Shown one piece after another: positions 6,776 to 15,029 of a DNA stretch of 16,922 nt. Source of the stretch: Nitrospirota bacterium. Lineage in GTDB: Bacteria; JACPQY01. The notes beneath the pieces were generated by a model. It worked only from the letters and a program-made list of their open reading frames with translations, searched no databases and was not told the origin of the DNA. The stretch spans positions 1-16,922 of the forward strand of contig JACPQY010000010.1 in the NCBI GenBank assembly GCA_016190245.1, read 5' to 3'. Each line of letters begins with the position of its first letter. The stretch's first letter is position 1. Made by a program: the position numbers and the translations under genes.

Positions 6776-7828
6776 CTACCGGCGGCCGGGTGGTCGCTTG
6801 GTCGGTGGGGCAGCGCCGGTGCCGCCGGGATTGGGAACCGTCATGCCGATGCCGAAATCCAAGGCCATACCCACGGGGCGACCGTAGATGGCTGAGTCGA
6901 GGAGCTGGAGACCGCCGCCCATCCGGACGAAGAGAGGAATCGCGGACCACGGGTAGTACCGGAGACCGAGGAGGACTGAAGGTTCGTTCATCGTGAACGT
7001 GGTTAACTTGCCTTTTGCGTCGGGGAAGTCGATGAGCTTACGGGCGGTGCCGTAGAGCAGGAAGGCGTAGGCCTGGAGTCCATCGGGCATGGGCCATCCC
7101 CAGTAGTAGTAGCCGCCGCCCACGGAGAAGCCGTAACCCTCAGGTTTGGGATTTGGGTAGATCGGGATGTTGCCCTTCTCCTCCAGAACGGGACTGATCC
7201 ACTTGCCCAAGCCGAAGAACGCGGTGAAGGGACGGATCTCCAACTCGAAGGCCGCACCGAAGGTGGGGTAGAGGTGTCCCGCCCCGGCGCTGAAGGTGTA
7301 GGCGATTCGTTCGTCGAAACGTTTCTTGGATAGGTGGGCAGGCGGCTTGCGGGCGACCACCTTGGGTTTGGGCGGCGCTTCCTTAGGTTTTTCGCGCGTG
7401 CGGGCCTTGAACCCTTCGCCGCTCGTGATGGTGGTGAAGAAGCCCGCGAGATCATCCCCGAGCGCCACGATGATGTCGCCGCTCCATCCGGCCGGCAGCG
7501 GCCGGGGCGGTTTCTGGGGCTTCGTCGTCATCTGCTCCAGCATGGCGCGCACCTCTCCACAGGCTGGGGCCGTCTGGACCCGACAGTACAGGCGCGAGTA
7601 GACGCCGCTGTACTCGCGCCCGCCGATGGCCACGTTGGGCCACCCCTGAGAGATCAGGTATGCGCGGAAGATTTCCGGCCACTCGGGGTGAACGTTGTTG
7701 GGCAATATCGTGACGGTCGCGGCACTCTGCGCGAGGGCGGGGGCAGGGAAGAGGACGATGGGGGCTGTGCCGCAAATCGCGAGCAGGAGCAGTAGCGCGG
7801 GAAGACGCGCAAGAGACGCCGGCCTCAT
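6776..7828 (-). CDS. Predicted outer-membrane beta-barrel protein of unknown function
   Basis: The protein has 350 residues from ATG 7828. It opens with an arginine-bearing signal peptide and a long hydrophobic core ending ALA-QS (cleavage after about residue 33). Residues about 34-150 form an unrecognised globular part with two cysteines (YCRVQTAPACGE). A lysine/proline-rich linker (about 175-200) leads to a C-terminal half of alternating aromatic and polar strands (YTFSAGAGHLYPTFGAAFE, FSVGGGYYYWGW, VLLGLRYYPWSAIPLFVRMG, MALDFGIGMTV), typical of a beta-barrel. I cannot name a family. The frame is open upstream to 7966, but that part runs through the promoter and is not used. There is no Shine-Dalgarno, and the ATG lies only about 10 nt after the predicted transcript start. 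Confidence 0.7.
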   Translation of the reverse strand: MRPASLARLPALLLLLAICGTAPIVLFPAPALAQSAATVTILPNNVHPEWPEIFRAYLISQGWPNVAIGGREYSGVYSRLYCRVQTAPACGEVRAMLEQMTTKPQKPPRPLPAGWSGDIIVALGDDLAGFFTTITSGEGFKARTREKPKEAPPKPKVVARKPPAHLSKKRFDERIAYTFSAGAGHLYPTFGAAFELEIRPFTAFFGLGKWISPVLEEKGNIPIYPNPKPEGYGFSVGGGYYYWGWPMPDGLQAYAFLLYGTARKLIDFPDAKGKLTTFTMNEPSVLLGLRYYPWSAIPLFVRMGGGLQLLDSAIYGRPVGMALDFGIGMTVPNPGGTGAAPPTKRPPGRR

Positions 7829-7844
7829 GAAGCTGATATCATGG

Positions 7845-7873
7845 ATTATAGACGTGACGCCACTGGGTGACAA
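7845..7873 (-). promoter_or_regulatory. Near-consensus sigma70 promoter of the beta-barrel gene
   Basis: On the minus strand TTGTCA (7873-7868, 5/6), exactly 17 nt, then perfect TATAAT (7850-7845). It is the strongest promoter in the window. The -10 ends 16 nt before the ATG, so the leader is about 10 nt and has no ribosome site. Confidence 0.75.
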
Positions 7874-7904
7874 GGGTTTTCCCCCATGACCCATCCGCAA
7901 TTCA

Positions 7905-7933
7905 TTGACGCGCGTCGGGACTTTCCCTATCAT
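7905..7933 (+). promoter_or_regulatory. Sigma70-type promoter of the cheD-HDOD-TPR-peptide transporter run
   Basis: TTGACG (7905-7910, 5/6), 17 nt, TATCAT (7928-7933, 5/6). A start near 7940 gives a leader of about 18 nt containing GTGAGGG, well placed before ATG 7958. It is back-to-back with the beta-barrel promoter, 31 bp away. Confidence 0.7.
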
Positions 7934-7957
7934 GCGTAGGCACGTGAGGGCTATTCC

Positions 7958-8422
7958 ATGCTTCAAATCGGTCTCGGAGAACTAAAAACCTCCACCGATG
8001 GAAAGGGGCCCATGGAGATACCCAACATCATGTCGGGTGTCGCGGTGATCATGTTGGACAAGAAGCGCGGCATGGCGGGAGCCGTGCACGTGCTCCTGCC
8101 GGTCTGCAATTCGATGAGTCGGGCGGATCTCACCAAGTTCGCGGACACGGGCGTGAAGCTACTCCTCGGTGAAATGGAGAACCAAGGTGTCGCCAAGCAC
8201 GAGATCACCATCAAGGTCGTCGGGGGGTCCGACCTGATGGGGGCCACGAATTTTTCGGTCGGGCACAAGAACGTGGAAGTCGTTTCGCGCGTTCTCAGCC
8301 AGGAGGGTCTCCTCGTGGCCGCCCAGGAGGTTGGAGGCCGGCGCAAGCGGCACGTCATCATTCACCCCGGGACGGGGCGCGTCCAGGTCAAGTACCTTCT
8401 GGGCGAACCCCTCGATATTTAG
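7958..8422 (+). CDS. CheD-like protein lacking the catalytic Cys and Thr
   Basis: The protein has 154 residues and aligns along the whole CheD fold: VAVIMLD, GAVHVLLP, KFADTGVKLLLGEMENQG, KVVGGSDLMG, FSVGHKNVEVVSRVL, AAQEVGGRRKRHVI and TGRVQV. CheD deamidates glutamines on chemoreceptors and, in some bacteria, binds the phosphatase CheC. The active residues of Thermotoga CheD (Cys27, His44, Thr21, from memory) align without gaps to Gly27, His44 and Ile21 here. Only the histidine remains, so deamidation by the known mechanism is unlikely. It may act as a binding or regulatory protein. GAGGG precedes the ATG. The next gene starts 2 bp after its stop, so translation is probably coupled. No chemoreceptor or other che gene is in the window. 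Confidence 0.85.
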   Translation: MLQIGLGELKTSTDGKGPMEIPNIMSGVAVIMLDKKRGMAGAVHVLLPVCNSMSRADLTKFADTGVKLLLGEMENQGVAKHEITIKVVGGSDLMGATNFSVGHKNVEVVSRVLSQEGLLVAAQEVGGRRKRHVIIHPGTGRVQVKYLLGEPLDI

Positions 8423-8424
8423 TC

Positions 8425-9279
8425 GTGCCGATCTCACTCGAGTTGAAGCGGAAGATCGTCCGCTCTGTGGACGATCTCCCCCCAATCCCGCGCGTGGTCA
8501 TGAAGATGAAAGAACTGATGATGGCCCCCAACTGTTCCGCCAAGCATATTGCGGACCTCGTCTCGCAGGATCAGGCGCTTGCCTCGAAGGTGCTGAAGCT
8601 GGCCAACTCGCCCTATTTCGGGGTGATCCGCACGATCAGCAGCATCCAACAGGGCGTGGCGTTTCTCGGCTTCAACACCCTGCACAATCTCGTTCTGGCG
8701 AGTTCGCTCTTCGGGATGTATGAGAAGGAGCTCAAGGGCTACAAGATGGCGAAGGGCGCTCTCTGGGAGCATTCGATCTACTCCGCTTTTGCCGCTCAGT
8801 CCCTCGCGGAGAGCGTCGGGAACAAGGCCGTTAGAGAGACCGCTTTCACGGCGGGTCTCATCCACGATGTCGGCAAGCTCGTCATGAGCCTCTATATCAG
8901 CGAGGTGTTCCAGAGTATCATGGACTTGGTGGAGCGTGATGGATTGCAGTTCCTCGAGGCGGAAAAGAAGCTCCTGGGGTTCGACCATGCGGAGATCGGG
9001 AGTGAGGTGGCGCGGAAGTGGCGATTTCCCCCCGCCTTGGTGAATGCCATTCGGTACCATCACGCGCCGCAACTGGCGAGCTCGGACGCGGACCTCGTTT
9101 CGATCGTTCACTTGTCCGACGCGGCCTGCCTGATGATGGGCAAGGGGTCGGGGGTCGATGGCGGGTACTACCCGATCGACGGGCTGGCTCTCCAGACGCT
9201 CAAGATGAAGGAAGACGATCTTCAGAAACTCATTCTTCGACTCACGAGCAGCGTCAATCCGGCCATTCTCGAGGTTTGA
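8425..9279 (+). CDS. HDOD-domain signalling protein with an intact HD motif
   Basis: The protein has 284 residues and is essentially one HDOD domain. It begins LKRKIVRSVDDLPPIPRVV, continues with SQDQALASKVLKLANSPYFG and the signature SIQQGVAFLGFNTLHNLVL, and has AGLIHDVGKLVMSLY (His147-Asp148) and LLGFDHAEIGSEVARKW. HDOD proteins act in bacterial signalling, motility and regulatory complexes; most have lost HD catalytic residues. Here the HD pair and a later YHHAP are kept, so phosphohydrolase activity is possible but not shown. The GTG start lies 2 bp after the CheD-like gene and has no ribosome site of its own, pointing to coupled translation and a joint function with that protein. Confidence 0.9.
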   Translation: MPISLELKRKIVRSVDDLPPIPRVVMKMKELMMAPNCSAKHIADLVSQDQALASKVLKLANSPYFGVIRTISSIQQGVAFLGFNTLHNLVLASSLFGMYEKELKGYKMAKGALWEHSIYSAFAAQSLAESVGNKAVRETAFTAGLIHDVGKLVMSLYISEVFQSIMDLVERDGLQFLEAEKKLLGFDHAEIGSEVARKWRFPPALVNAIRYHHAPQLASSDADLVSIVHLSDAACLMMGKGSGVDGGYYPIDGLALQTLKMKEDDLQKLILRLTSSVNPAILEV

Positions 9280-9338
9280 GAGGCTTCACGGACCCCGAGA
9301 CGAACAGGATCCCAGTGGGGTCTCCCGGCGGCGTTTCG

Positions 9339-11114
9339 ATGTCGGGCGGTTGGGCTGAGCGCTTCGCGGGGTTGAGCGCAAAGCAGGCGGATCGGAGCGG
9401 AGGGTTCGTCCGGCACCTCGGTCTTGGTGCGGCAGTCCTGTGCCTCGCGTGGGTCTCGTGCTCTTCGCCGTGGTTGCGCCGTTCGGTCACGCTGCCCGGC
9501 GTGCCGCCGTCGCCCGAGATGGATTTCTATTCGGGGTACCTCGAGGCGCGCCGCGCGTGGCACGCGGGGCAGTCGGCCGAGGCCACGGAGGTCTACGCCC
9601 GGCTCGTCCTGTTGCGTCCGGAGTCCGCCGAGTTGTGGACGGAATACGGGCAGACGGCGTCGCGCGCGGGCCAAGTGCAGGTGGCGGAGAACGCGTATCG
9701 GGAGGCCTCGCGGCTGGACGGCAGTCTCATCGAGCCGCACCTGATGCTTGCCCAGATCTTTGCGCTCACGGGGCGCTGGGCGCCCGCGCTCGACGAATAC
9801 GAGGAGGTGCGGCGTCGCCAGCCCGACTACCCGGGGTTGGGGGTCAGCATGGCGGCCGTGGCCCTGGAGGCCGGCGAGTTGGACCGTGCGAAGGAACTCC
9901 TCCAGGAGTTGCTCGAGGTGGAACCCGAGGATCCCACCCTGTTGTACTACTGGGCCCGTCTTCTCTCCCGACAGGGGCAGCCCGAGGCGGCCGAGGATGC
10001 CGTGACGCGGGCGCTGCGTTGGGCGCCCCATTCTTCGGAGCTGCTGTGGGAGCGCGCGCGTTTGTACAAGGACAGCGGGCGTCCCGAGGCCGCGCTCTCG
10101 GAAGTTCATCGGCTCCTCAGTGTCAATCCTGCCCACGCCGAGGGGCGTACGATGCTCTGGCAGGCCGTCTGGGACCCTCAACTGAACTCGGAGGCCGCAG
10201 AGATTCTGGCGGGTCTCACGGAGCAATACCCCGTGGATCCTTTCTTCCCCCTGGCCTTGGGCTGGGCCCATCTCGAACGGGAGGCGTTTCCCGAGGCGCT
10301 CAAGGCCTTCCGGGAGAGCCTCCGCCGCTACCCGGAGTTCGACGAGGCGGCCTATGGCGAAGGGCTCACCCTCGAATCGCTCGAGAACGAGGCCGAGGCG
10401 TACGCGGCGTTTGGTCGCGTGCGGGCGGGATCGAGCCGGTATGCCGATGCCACGATCCGCCTCGCCTTGATCGAGGCGCGGGGGAAGAAGTGGGACCACG
10501 CCGCGGAGAGAATGAGCGCGCTGCTCAAGACGGCGCCCAACGAGGCTCGCTATCACGAGATCCTCGGTCTGATCCGCCAGGAGCAGGGAGATTCGGATCG
10601 TGCCCTCGCGTCGCTTCGCCGCGCCGCGGAGCTCGAGCCCGAGAACGAGCGGATTCTGTTCCGGCTGGGGATCCTCCTGGAGGAGAAGTCCGATCGCGAG
10701 GGGAGCCTCGATGTGATGAGGCGTATCCTGAGGGTGAACCCCACGCACGCCAACGCCCTGAACTGGGTGGGCTACACCTATGCCGAGAGCGGGCAGAATC
10801 TCGAGGAGGCGGAGGGGCTGGTCCGCAGGGCCCTGGAGGTTCGACCCGAGGACGGGTACTTTGTGGACAGCCTGGGGTGGGTGCTCTTCCAGCGCGGCGA
10901 TTTCGAGGGGGCCTTGGGAGAACTCCTGCGGGCCGTGGAGCTCACAAAGGATGATCCCGTGATCCACGAACACCTTGGCGATGCCCTGCTCAACCTCGGC
11001 CGCGGCGAAGCGGCGCGGCAGGCCTATGAGCGGGCGCTCAAGCTCTCACCCAAGAAGGACCAGCTCGAGCGGCTCCGGCGCAAGGTCCATCTGGTTCCCC
11101 CCCCTCTCGAGTGA
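9339..11114 (+). CDS. TPR-repeat lipoprotein
   Basis: The protein has 591 residues from ATG 9339. A positively charged N-region is followed by GLGAAVLCLAWVSC, a lipobox with Cys41, so the protein is probably membrane-anchored on the periplasmic side. From about residue 60 to the end it is an array of tetratricopeptide repeats (for example AWHAGQSAEATEVYARLV, YWARLLSRQGQPEAAEDAV, GWVLFQRGDFEGALGEL, HLGDALLNLGRGEAARQAYE), a scaffold for protein binding. The open frame extends back to 9018 inside the HDOD gene, but that part lacks protein character. The 59-bp gap before it holds a GACCCC/GGGGTC inverted repeat (9291-9296, 9317-9322). Its stop overlaps the GTG of the next gene, with an 8-C run just before. 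Confidence 0.85.
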   Translation: MSGGWAERFAGLSAKQADRSGGFVRHLGLGAAVLCLAWVSCSSPWLRRSVTLPGVPPSPEMDFYSGYLEARRAWHAGQSAEATEVYARLVLLRPESAELWTEYGQTASRAGQVQVAENAYREASRLDGSLIEPHLMLAQIFALTGRWAPALDEYEEVRRRQPDYPGLGVSMAAVALEAGELDRAKELLQELLEVEPEDPTLLYYWARLLSRQGQPEAAEDAVTRALRWAPHSSELLWERARLYKDSGRPEAALSEVHRLLSVNPAHAEGRTMLWQAVWDPQLNSEAAEILAGLTEQYPVDPFFPLALGWAHLEREAFPEALKAFRESLRRYPEFDEAAYGEGLTLESLENEAEAYAAFGRVRAGSSRYADATIRLALIEARGKKWDHAAERMSALLKTAPNEARYHEILGLIRQEQGDSDRALASLRRAAELEPENERILFRLGILLEEKSDREGSLDVMRRILRVNPTHANALNWVGYTYAESGQNLEEAEGLVRRALEVRPEDGYFVDSLGWVLFQRGDFEGALGELLRAVELTKDDPVIHEHLGDALLNLGRGEAARQAYERALKLSPKKDQLERLRRKVHLVPPPLE

Positions 11115-12817
11115 GCGGAGCGTTTCGCCGGTGGCTCGCGCCGGGGTTCGCGGCAGCGCTGGCGGCCTGCGATACTCCCCGCGCGCCAACCGAACTCGCC
11201 ACCCACACGGCGGGGGCGGGCGCGGACTCACGTGACGGAGATGTTTTCGTTGAAGCCTCGATCGGCGACGCCAGCCAGCTCAACCCCGTGCTCGCCAAAG
11301 ACGCCTCATCGGGAGACATCAACGATCTTGTCTACAGCGGTCTCCTGCGCTATGGGCCGGATCTGCAAGTTGAAGGCGTGCTCGCCGAGCGATGGGACGT
11401 GGGCAGGGGCGGATTGGAGATCACATTCCACCTGCGTCGCGGGGTGAGGTGGCACGACGGTGTGCCCTTCAGCTCGGCGGACGTTCTCTACACGTACGAA
11501 AAACTCCGGGATCCGAAGGTCCCCACACCGTATTCCTCGGAGTACGATTTGGTGAAGGAAGTGCGCGCGCCCGATGCGAACACGGTGGTGGTTGCATACC
11601 GCGAGCCGTTCGCGCCCGCGCTCGAGAGCTGGATGATGGGGGTGCTTCCGAAACACGTGTACGAGGCGAAGTCCTTTGCCTGTCCGCCCACGCCGTGCCG
11701 ACCCGAGGCAGGGCCCGCGAAGACGGTGGAGGATTTCGTTTCCCACCCCGCGAACCGGTGCCCCATCGGCACGGGGCCGTACAAGTTCTGCGAGTGGCGC
11801 ACGGACGAGAAGGTGGTGCTGGAGGCCAACCCGGACTACTTCGAGGGTCGGCCGCACATCCAGCGGTACATCTACCGGGTGATTCCCGACCAAGCGGTAC
11901 AGTTCCTGGAGTTGAGGCGGGAGTCGGTTGACTCCATGGGTCTGCGGCCGGATCAGTACCGCGCCTATGACGTCTTCTTCGAGGCGTACCGGAAGTACCG
12001 CTATCCTTCATTCAGCTACACCTACCTCGGGTTCAACCTCCGCAAGCCCATGTTCCAGGACCGCCGCGTGCGTCTGGCCGTGGCACGCGCCATCGATAAG
12101 GACGAGCTCATCGAAGGTGTTCTGATGGGTCTCGGCCGTGCCGCCACCGGGCCCTTCCCCCCGATGAGTTGGGCGTACGATCCCGGTATCGAGGATTTCG
12201 CGTACGATCTCGAGGAGGCCCGACGACTACTGGACGAGGCGGGATGGAAGGACAGCGACGGCGACGGCATCCGCGAGAGGGACGGCGTGCCGTTTCGCTT
12301 CGAGGTGATGACGAATCAGGGGAACAAGACGCGCGAACTCACGGCGCAGGTCCTCCAGCAGCAGCTCCGGCGGATCGGCCTCGATGTCAAGATCCGGATC
12401 GTGGAATGGAGCGCGTTCATCCAGCATTTTGTGGAGCCGCGCGCCTTCGAGGTCGTCATCCTCGGGTGGTCGCTCGGGCGCGACCCGGACCAGTACCTCA
12501 TCTGGCACTCGAGCCAGGACGGCGAGGGCAAGTACAACTTCGTGGGCTACCGAAACGAAGAAGCGGACGCGCTGTGGGTGAAGGGTCGGACCACGTTCGA
12601 CAAGGCGGAGCGGGAGAAAACCTACCGGCGGATCCATCGCCTGATTCACGACGACCTCCCGTACGTGTTCCTCTATTACCCTGAGGCGACGCCCGTCGTT
12701 CACCGTCGCTTCGAGGGGCCGGAGGTCCGCCCGGCAGGCCTCACGTGGAACTTCATCCGCTGGTTCGTGCCGGCGGAGAAGCGGCGGTACCGCACGCAGG
12801 TGTCTGCGAATGGGTGA
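11111..12817 (+). CDS. Family-5 solute-binding lipoprotein of a peptide/oligopeptide ABC transporter
   Basis: The protein has 568 residues. The signal ends in LAAC (Cys20), so it is lipid-anchored. The family-5 (DppA/OppA-like) body shows QLNPVLAKDASSGDINDLVYSG, LRRGVRWHDGVPFSSADVLYTY, PIGTGPYKF, the hinge-region VRLAVARAIDKDELI, and the C-terminal YNFVGYRNEEADAL and RIHRLIHDDLPYVFLYY. It captures peptides or similar ligands outside the inner membrane and passes them to the two permeases that follow. GTG 11111 overlaps the previous stop (GTGA). Four cysteines (CPPTPC near residue 196 and C...C around the PIGTGPYKF motif) sit in an insertion and could form disulfides. The ligand cannot be predicted from sequence alone. 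Confidence 0.92.
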   Translation: MSGAFRRWLAPGFAAALAACDTPRAPTELATHTAGAGADSRDGDVFVEASIGDASQLNPVLAKDASSGDINDLVYSGLLRYGPDLQVEGVLAERWDVGRGGLEITFHLRRGVRWHDGVPFSSADVLYTYEKLRDPKVPTPYSSEYDLVKEVRAPDANTVVVAYREPFAPALESWMMGVLPKHVYEAKSFACPPTPCRPEAGPAKTVEDFVSHPANRCPIGTGPYKFCEWRTDEKVVLEANPDYFEGRPHIQRYIYRVIPDQAVQFLELRRESVDSMGLRPDQYRAYDVFFEAYRKYRYPSFSYTYLGFNLRKPMFQDRRVRLAVARAIDKDELIEGVLMGLGRAATGPFPPMSWAYDPGIEDFAYDLEEARRLLDEAGWKDSDGDGIRERDGVPFRFEVMTNQGNKTRELTAQVLQQQLRRIGLDVKIRIVEWSAFIQHFVEPRAFEVVILGWSLGRDPDQYLIWHSSQDGEGKYNFVGYRNEEADALWVKGRTTFDKAEREKTYRRIHRLIHDDLPYVFLYYPEATPVVHRRFEGPEVRPAGLTWNFIRWFVPAEKRRYRTQVSANG

Positions 12818-12860
12818 GTTCGTCTCGCAGGAGGCGACCGCCCGGCCATCGAGGGACTGA

Positions 12861-13838
12861 ATGGGCCGCTACCTCCTTCGCCGCCTCCTGACCCTGATCA
12901 TCCTCCTCCTCGGTATCACACTGGTCACCTTTGCGGTGATGCAACTGGCTCCGGGCGGACCGATCGATCTCGCCACCGACATGTCCGCGAAGATCTCCCC
13001 TGAGATGAAGGATCGGCTCAACAAACTCTACGGCTTCGACCAACCCTGGTACATTCAGTATGGAAACTGGCTCGCGCGGAGTGTTCAATTCGACTTCGGG
13101 GAGTCGTTCAAGGATGGGCGCCCCGTGATCGACAAGATCCTCGAACGGGTCCCGAACACGCTGCTCCTCAACGTGTGCACGATGGCCCTCATCTTCCTCT
13201 TCGCCATCCCCATCGGGGCGGTCTCCGCGCTGCGCCAGAACTCGCTGATCGACCGGGGCTTGGGGATCTTCGTGTTCGTGGGGTTCTCCATGCCGACGTT
13301 CTGGTTCGCGCTCATCCTGATGCTCCTATTCGGGATATTTCTCGGCTGGCTGCCGGTCTCCGGTTTGCGCTCCCTCGACTACGGGGAGCTCTCGGCGACG
13401 GGGCGGCTTCTCGACGTGGCACAGCATCTCATCCTGCCGGTACTCACGGCGGCCTTCACGGGCCTCGCGTTCATGTCGCGATACACGCGCGTCGCGCTAC
13501 TGGAGGTGATCCGGCAGGACTACGTGCGCGCCGCTGCCGCAAAGGGACTGTCGCCATCGCGCGTGTTCTGGAGACACGCGTTCCGAAACACGCTGATCCC
13601 CATGGTCACACTCCTGGGTTTGATGCTCCCGGACCTGATCGGAGGGGCGTTCATCTTCGAGACGATCTTCGCCTACCCGGGTCTGGGCCGGCTCGGGATG
13701 GAGGCGATGATGTCGAGGGACTACCCGGTCGTGATGGGGCTGGGCACGATCGTCGCGTTCCTGACGCTGCTGGGGAATCTTCTGGCGGATCTGGGTCTCG
13801 CGATCGTTGATCCGCGCGTCCGAATCGTGTCTTCGTGA
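12861..13838 (+). CDS. Peptide ABC transporter permease, DppB/OppB type
   Basis: The protein has 325 residues. The N-terminus has the conserved first membrane helix of the family (LLRRLLTLIILLLGITLVTF) followed by MQLAPGGP. A periplasmic part (FDQPWYIQYGNWL, FDFGESF) precedes about five more membrane helices. The cytoplasmic coupling (EAA-like) loop DYVRAAAAKGLSPSRVFWRHAFRN lies before the GGAFIFETIFAYPGLGRL helix, and it is where an ATPase would dock. GAGGG lies 5 nt before the ATG. The stop overlaps the start of the next permease. It forms the channel heterodimer with that protein. Confidence 0.93.
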   Translation: MGRYLLRRLLTLIILLLGITLVTFAVMQLAPGGPIDLATDMSAKISPEMKDRLNKLYGFDQPWYIQYGNWLARSVQFDFGESFKDGRPVIDKILERVPNTLLLNVCTMALIFLFAIPIGAVSALRQNSLIDRGLGIFVFVGFSMPTFWFALILMLLFGIFLGWLPVSGLRSLDYGELSATGRLLDVAQHLILPVLTAAFTGLAFMSRYTRVALLEVIRQDYVRAAAAKGLSPSRVFWRHAFRNTLIPMVTLLGLMLPDLIGGAFIFETIFAYPGLGRLGMEAMMSRDYPVVMGLGTIVAFLTLLGNLLADLGLAIVDPRVRIVSS

Positions 13839-14671
13839 TGCTCAGGATCTACCTCCAGCGGTTTGTCCGCATCCGATCGGGTCTGGTGGGGGCCGTCCTG
13901 CTTGTGGCGCTTGGAGTGGTGGGCTTGGCCGCGCCCGTCTTCGAGCCGCGCGACCCCGATGCTCAGGCGCTGGCCGAGCGTCTCCGTCCGCCGTCCGCTT
14001 CCGCGTGGATGGGCACGGACGAACTCGGCCGCGATGTCCTCTCGCGCATGCTGCGCGGGGCGAGGATCTCGTTGAGCGTTGGCTTCGTGGCCGTCGGGAT
14101 TTCGGTTGTGATCGGCACGGGTGTGGGTGTGGTCTCGGGTTTTCTCGGTGGGTGGGTGGACGCTGTCCTGATGAGGCTGGTGGATATCATGCTTTGCTTC
14201 CCGACGTTTTTCCTGATCCTGATGGTGCTCTCGCTCCTCGAGCCGGGGATCTTCAAGATCATGGCCGTGATCGGCCTCACGTCCTGGCCGGGCCTCGCTC
14301 GCGTGGTGCGGGCGGAGTGCCTGAAGCTGCGCGAGCTCGAGTTCGTGACGTCCGCGCGGGCGCTCGGGGTGACGCGGCGGGCCATCATGGCGAGGCATGT
14401 TTTCCCCAACGTGCTCAGCTACGTCATGGTGGCTGCGACCCTGGGCGTGGGGGGAGCGATCCTGACGGAGGCGGGCCTGTCGTTCCTCGGTCTGGGCGTC
14501 CAGCCCCCCACAGCGAGTTGGGGCAACATTCTCACCTCGGGCAAGGACTACATTCACGTCGCGTGGTGGCTCATGGCGTTTCCGGGGCTGGCCATTCTGG
14601 CCACCGTGCTGGCGTTCAACCTCGTGGGCGAGGCCCTCCGCGACGCCATCGACCCGCGCCAGGCGAACTGA
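13838..14671 (+). CDS. Peptide ABC transporter permease, DppC/OppC type
   Basis: The protein has 277 residues. An N-terminal helix is followed by the DppC hallmark WMGTDELGRDVLSRML and then SLSVGFVAVGISVVIGTGVG, LVDIMLCFPTFFLILMV, the coupling loop EFVTSARALGVTRRAIMARH, and GGAILTEAGLSFLGLGVQPP with ASWGNIL. The ATG at 13838 forms a TGATG overlap with the upstream stop; the GTG one codon earlier (13835) is an equal alternative. After its TGA the genes stop. The DppD/DppF-type ATPases that normally follow are absent, and the next DNA is repeat-rich. The transporter therefore needs ATPases encoded elsewhere, or its 3' genes were lost. Confidence 0.93.
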   Translation: MLRIYLQRFVRIRSGLVGAVLLVALGVVGLAAPVFEPRDPDAQALAERLRPPSASAWMGTDELGRDVLSRMLRGARISLSVGFVAVGISVVIGTGVGVVSGFLGGWVDAVLMRLVDIMLCFPTFFLILMVLSLLEPGIFKIMAVIGLTSWPGLARVVRAECLKLRELEFVTSARALGVTRRAIMARHVFPNVLSYVMVAATLGVGGAILTEAGLSFLGLGVQPPTASWGNILTSGKDYIHVAWWLMAFPGLAILATVLAFNLVGEALRDAIDPRQAN

Positions 14672-14729
14672 GGAGCGTCAGCGGACGCACATCCTTGCCC
14701 CTCTACCTCGCCAGCGCACAGGGCAGGGT

Positions 14730-14746
14730 GGGACGTTGTTTCCTGG
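14730..14746 (-). repeat. 17-bp inverted copy of the core of the 47-bp repeat
   Basis: GGGACGTTGTTTCCTGG here is the exact reverse complement of 15054-15070 and 15945-15961. It marks the left side of the accessory region. No gene is supported between 14672 and 15029. Confidence 0.7.
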
Positions 14747-15029
14747 GTTGCTTTGTCGCTGCGCCATCCCCCTGCCCCCCGATCGGCCCCACGATGTTCG
14801 ATGTGTTCAAACCAACTGTCGAGCCATCTCCGCCGCGGCCGGACCCCATTCCCCCCGACCTCGCCAGGAGTGGGGGCGAGCCGATCGAGAACATCCGAAG
14901 GGGCGCTGCCATCCAAGGCAATGACCGGCGGGACCACTGAAGCCGAGCACCCGGCGCATACTCGCCCGCCGAGGGCGCGGGCCAGCACCCGGGCCTGACA
15001 AGACACGTCCAAGGTCTTTGCCGGCGCGG

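Noticed and set aside
9291-9322. GACCCC/GGGGTC inverted repeat between HDOD and TPR genes as a terminator
   Set aside because: Only 6 bp of stem, a 20-nt loop and no T-run; the genes look cotranscribed.
9222-10973. 583-codon open frame on the minus strand opposite the TPR lipoprotein
   Set aside because: It is antisense to a well-supported TPR gene; long antisense frames are common in GC-rich genes, and the translation shows no domain.
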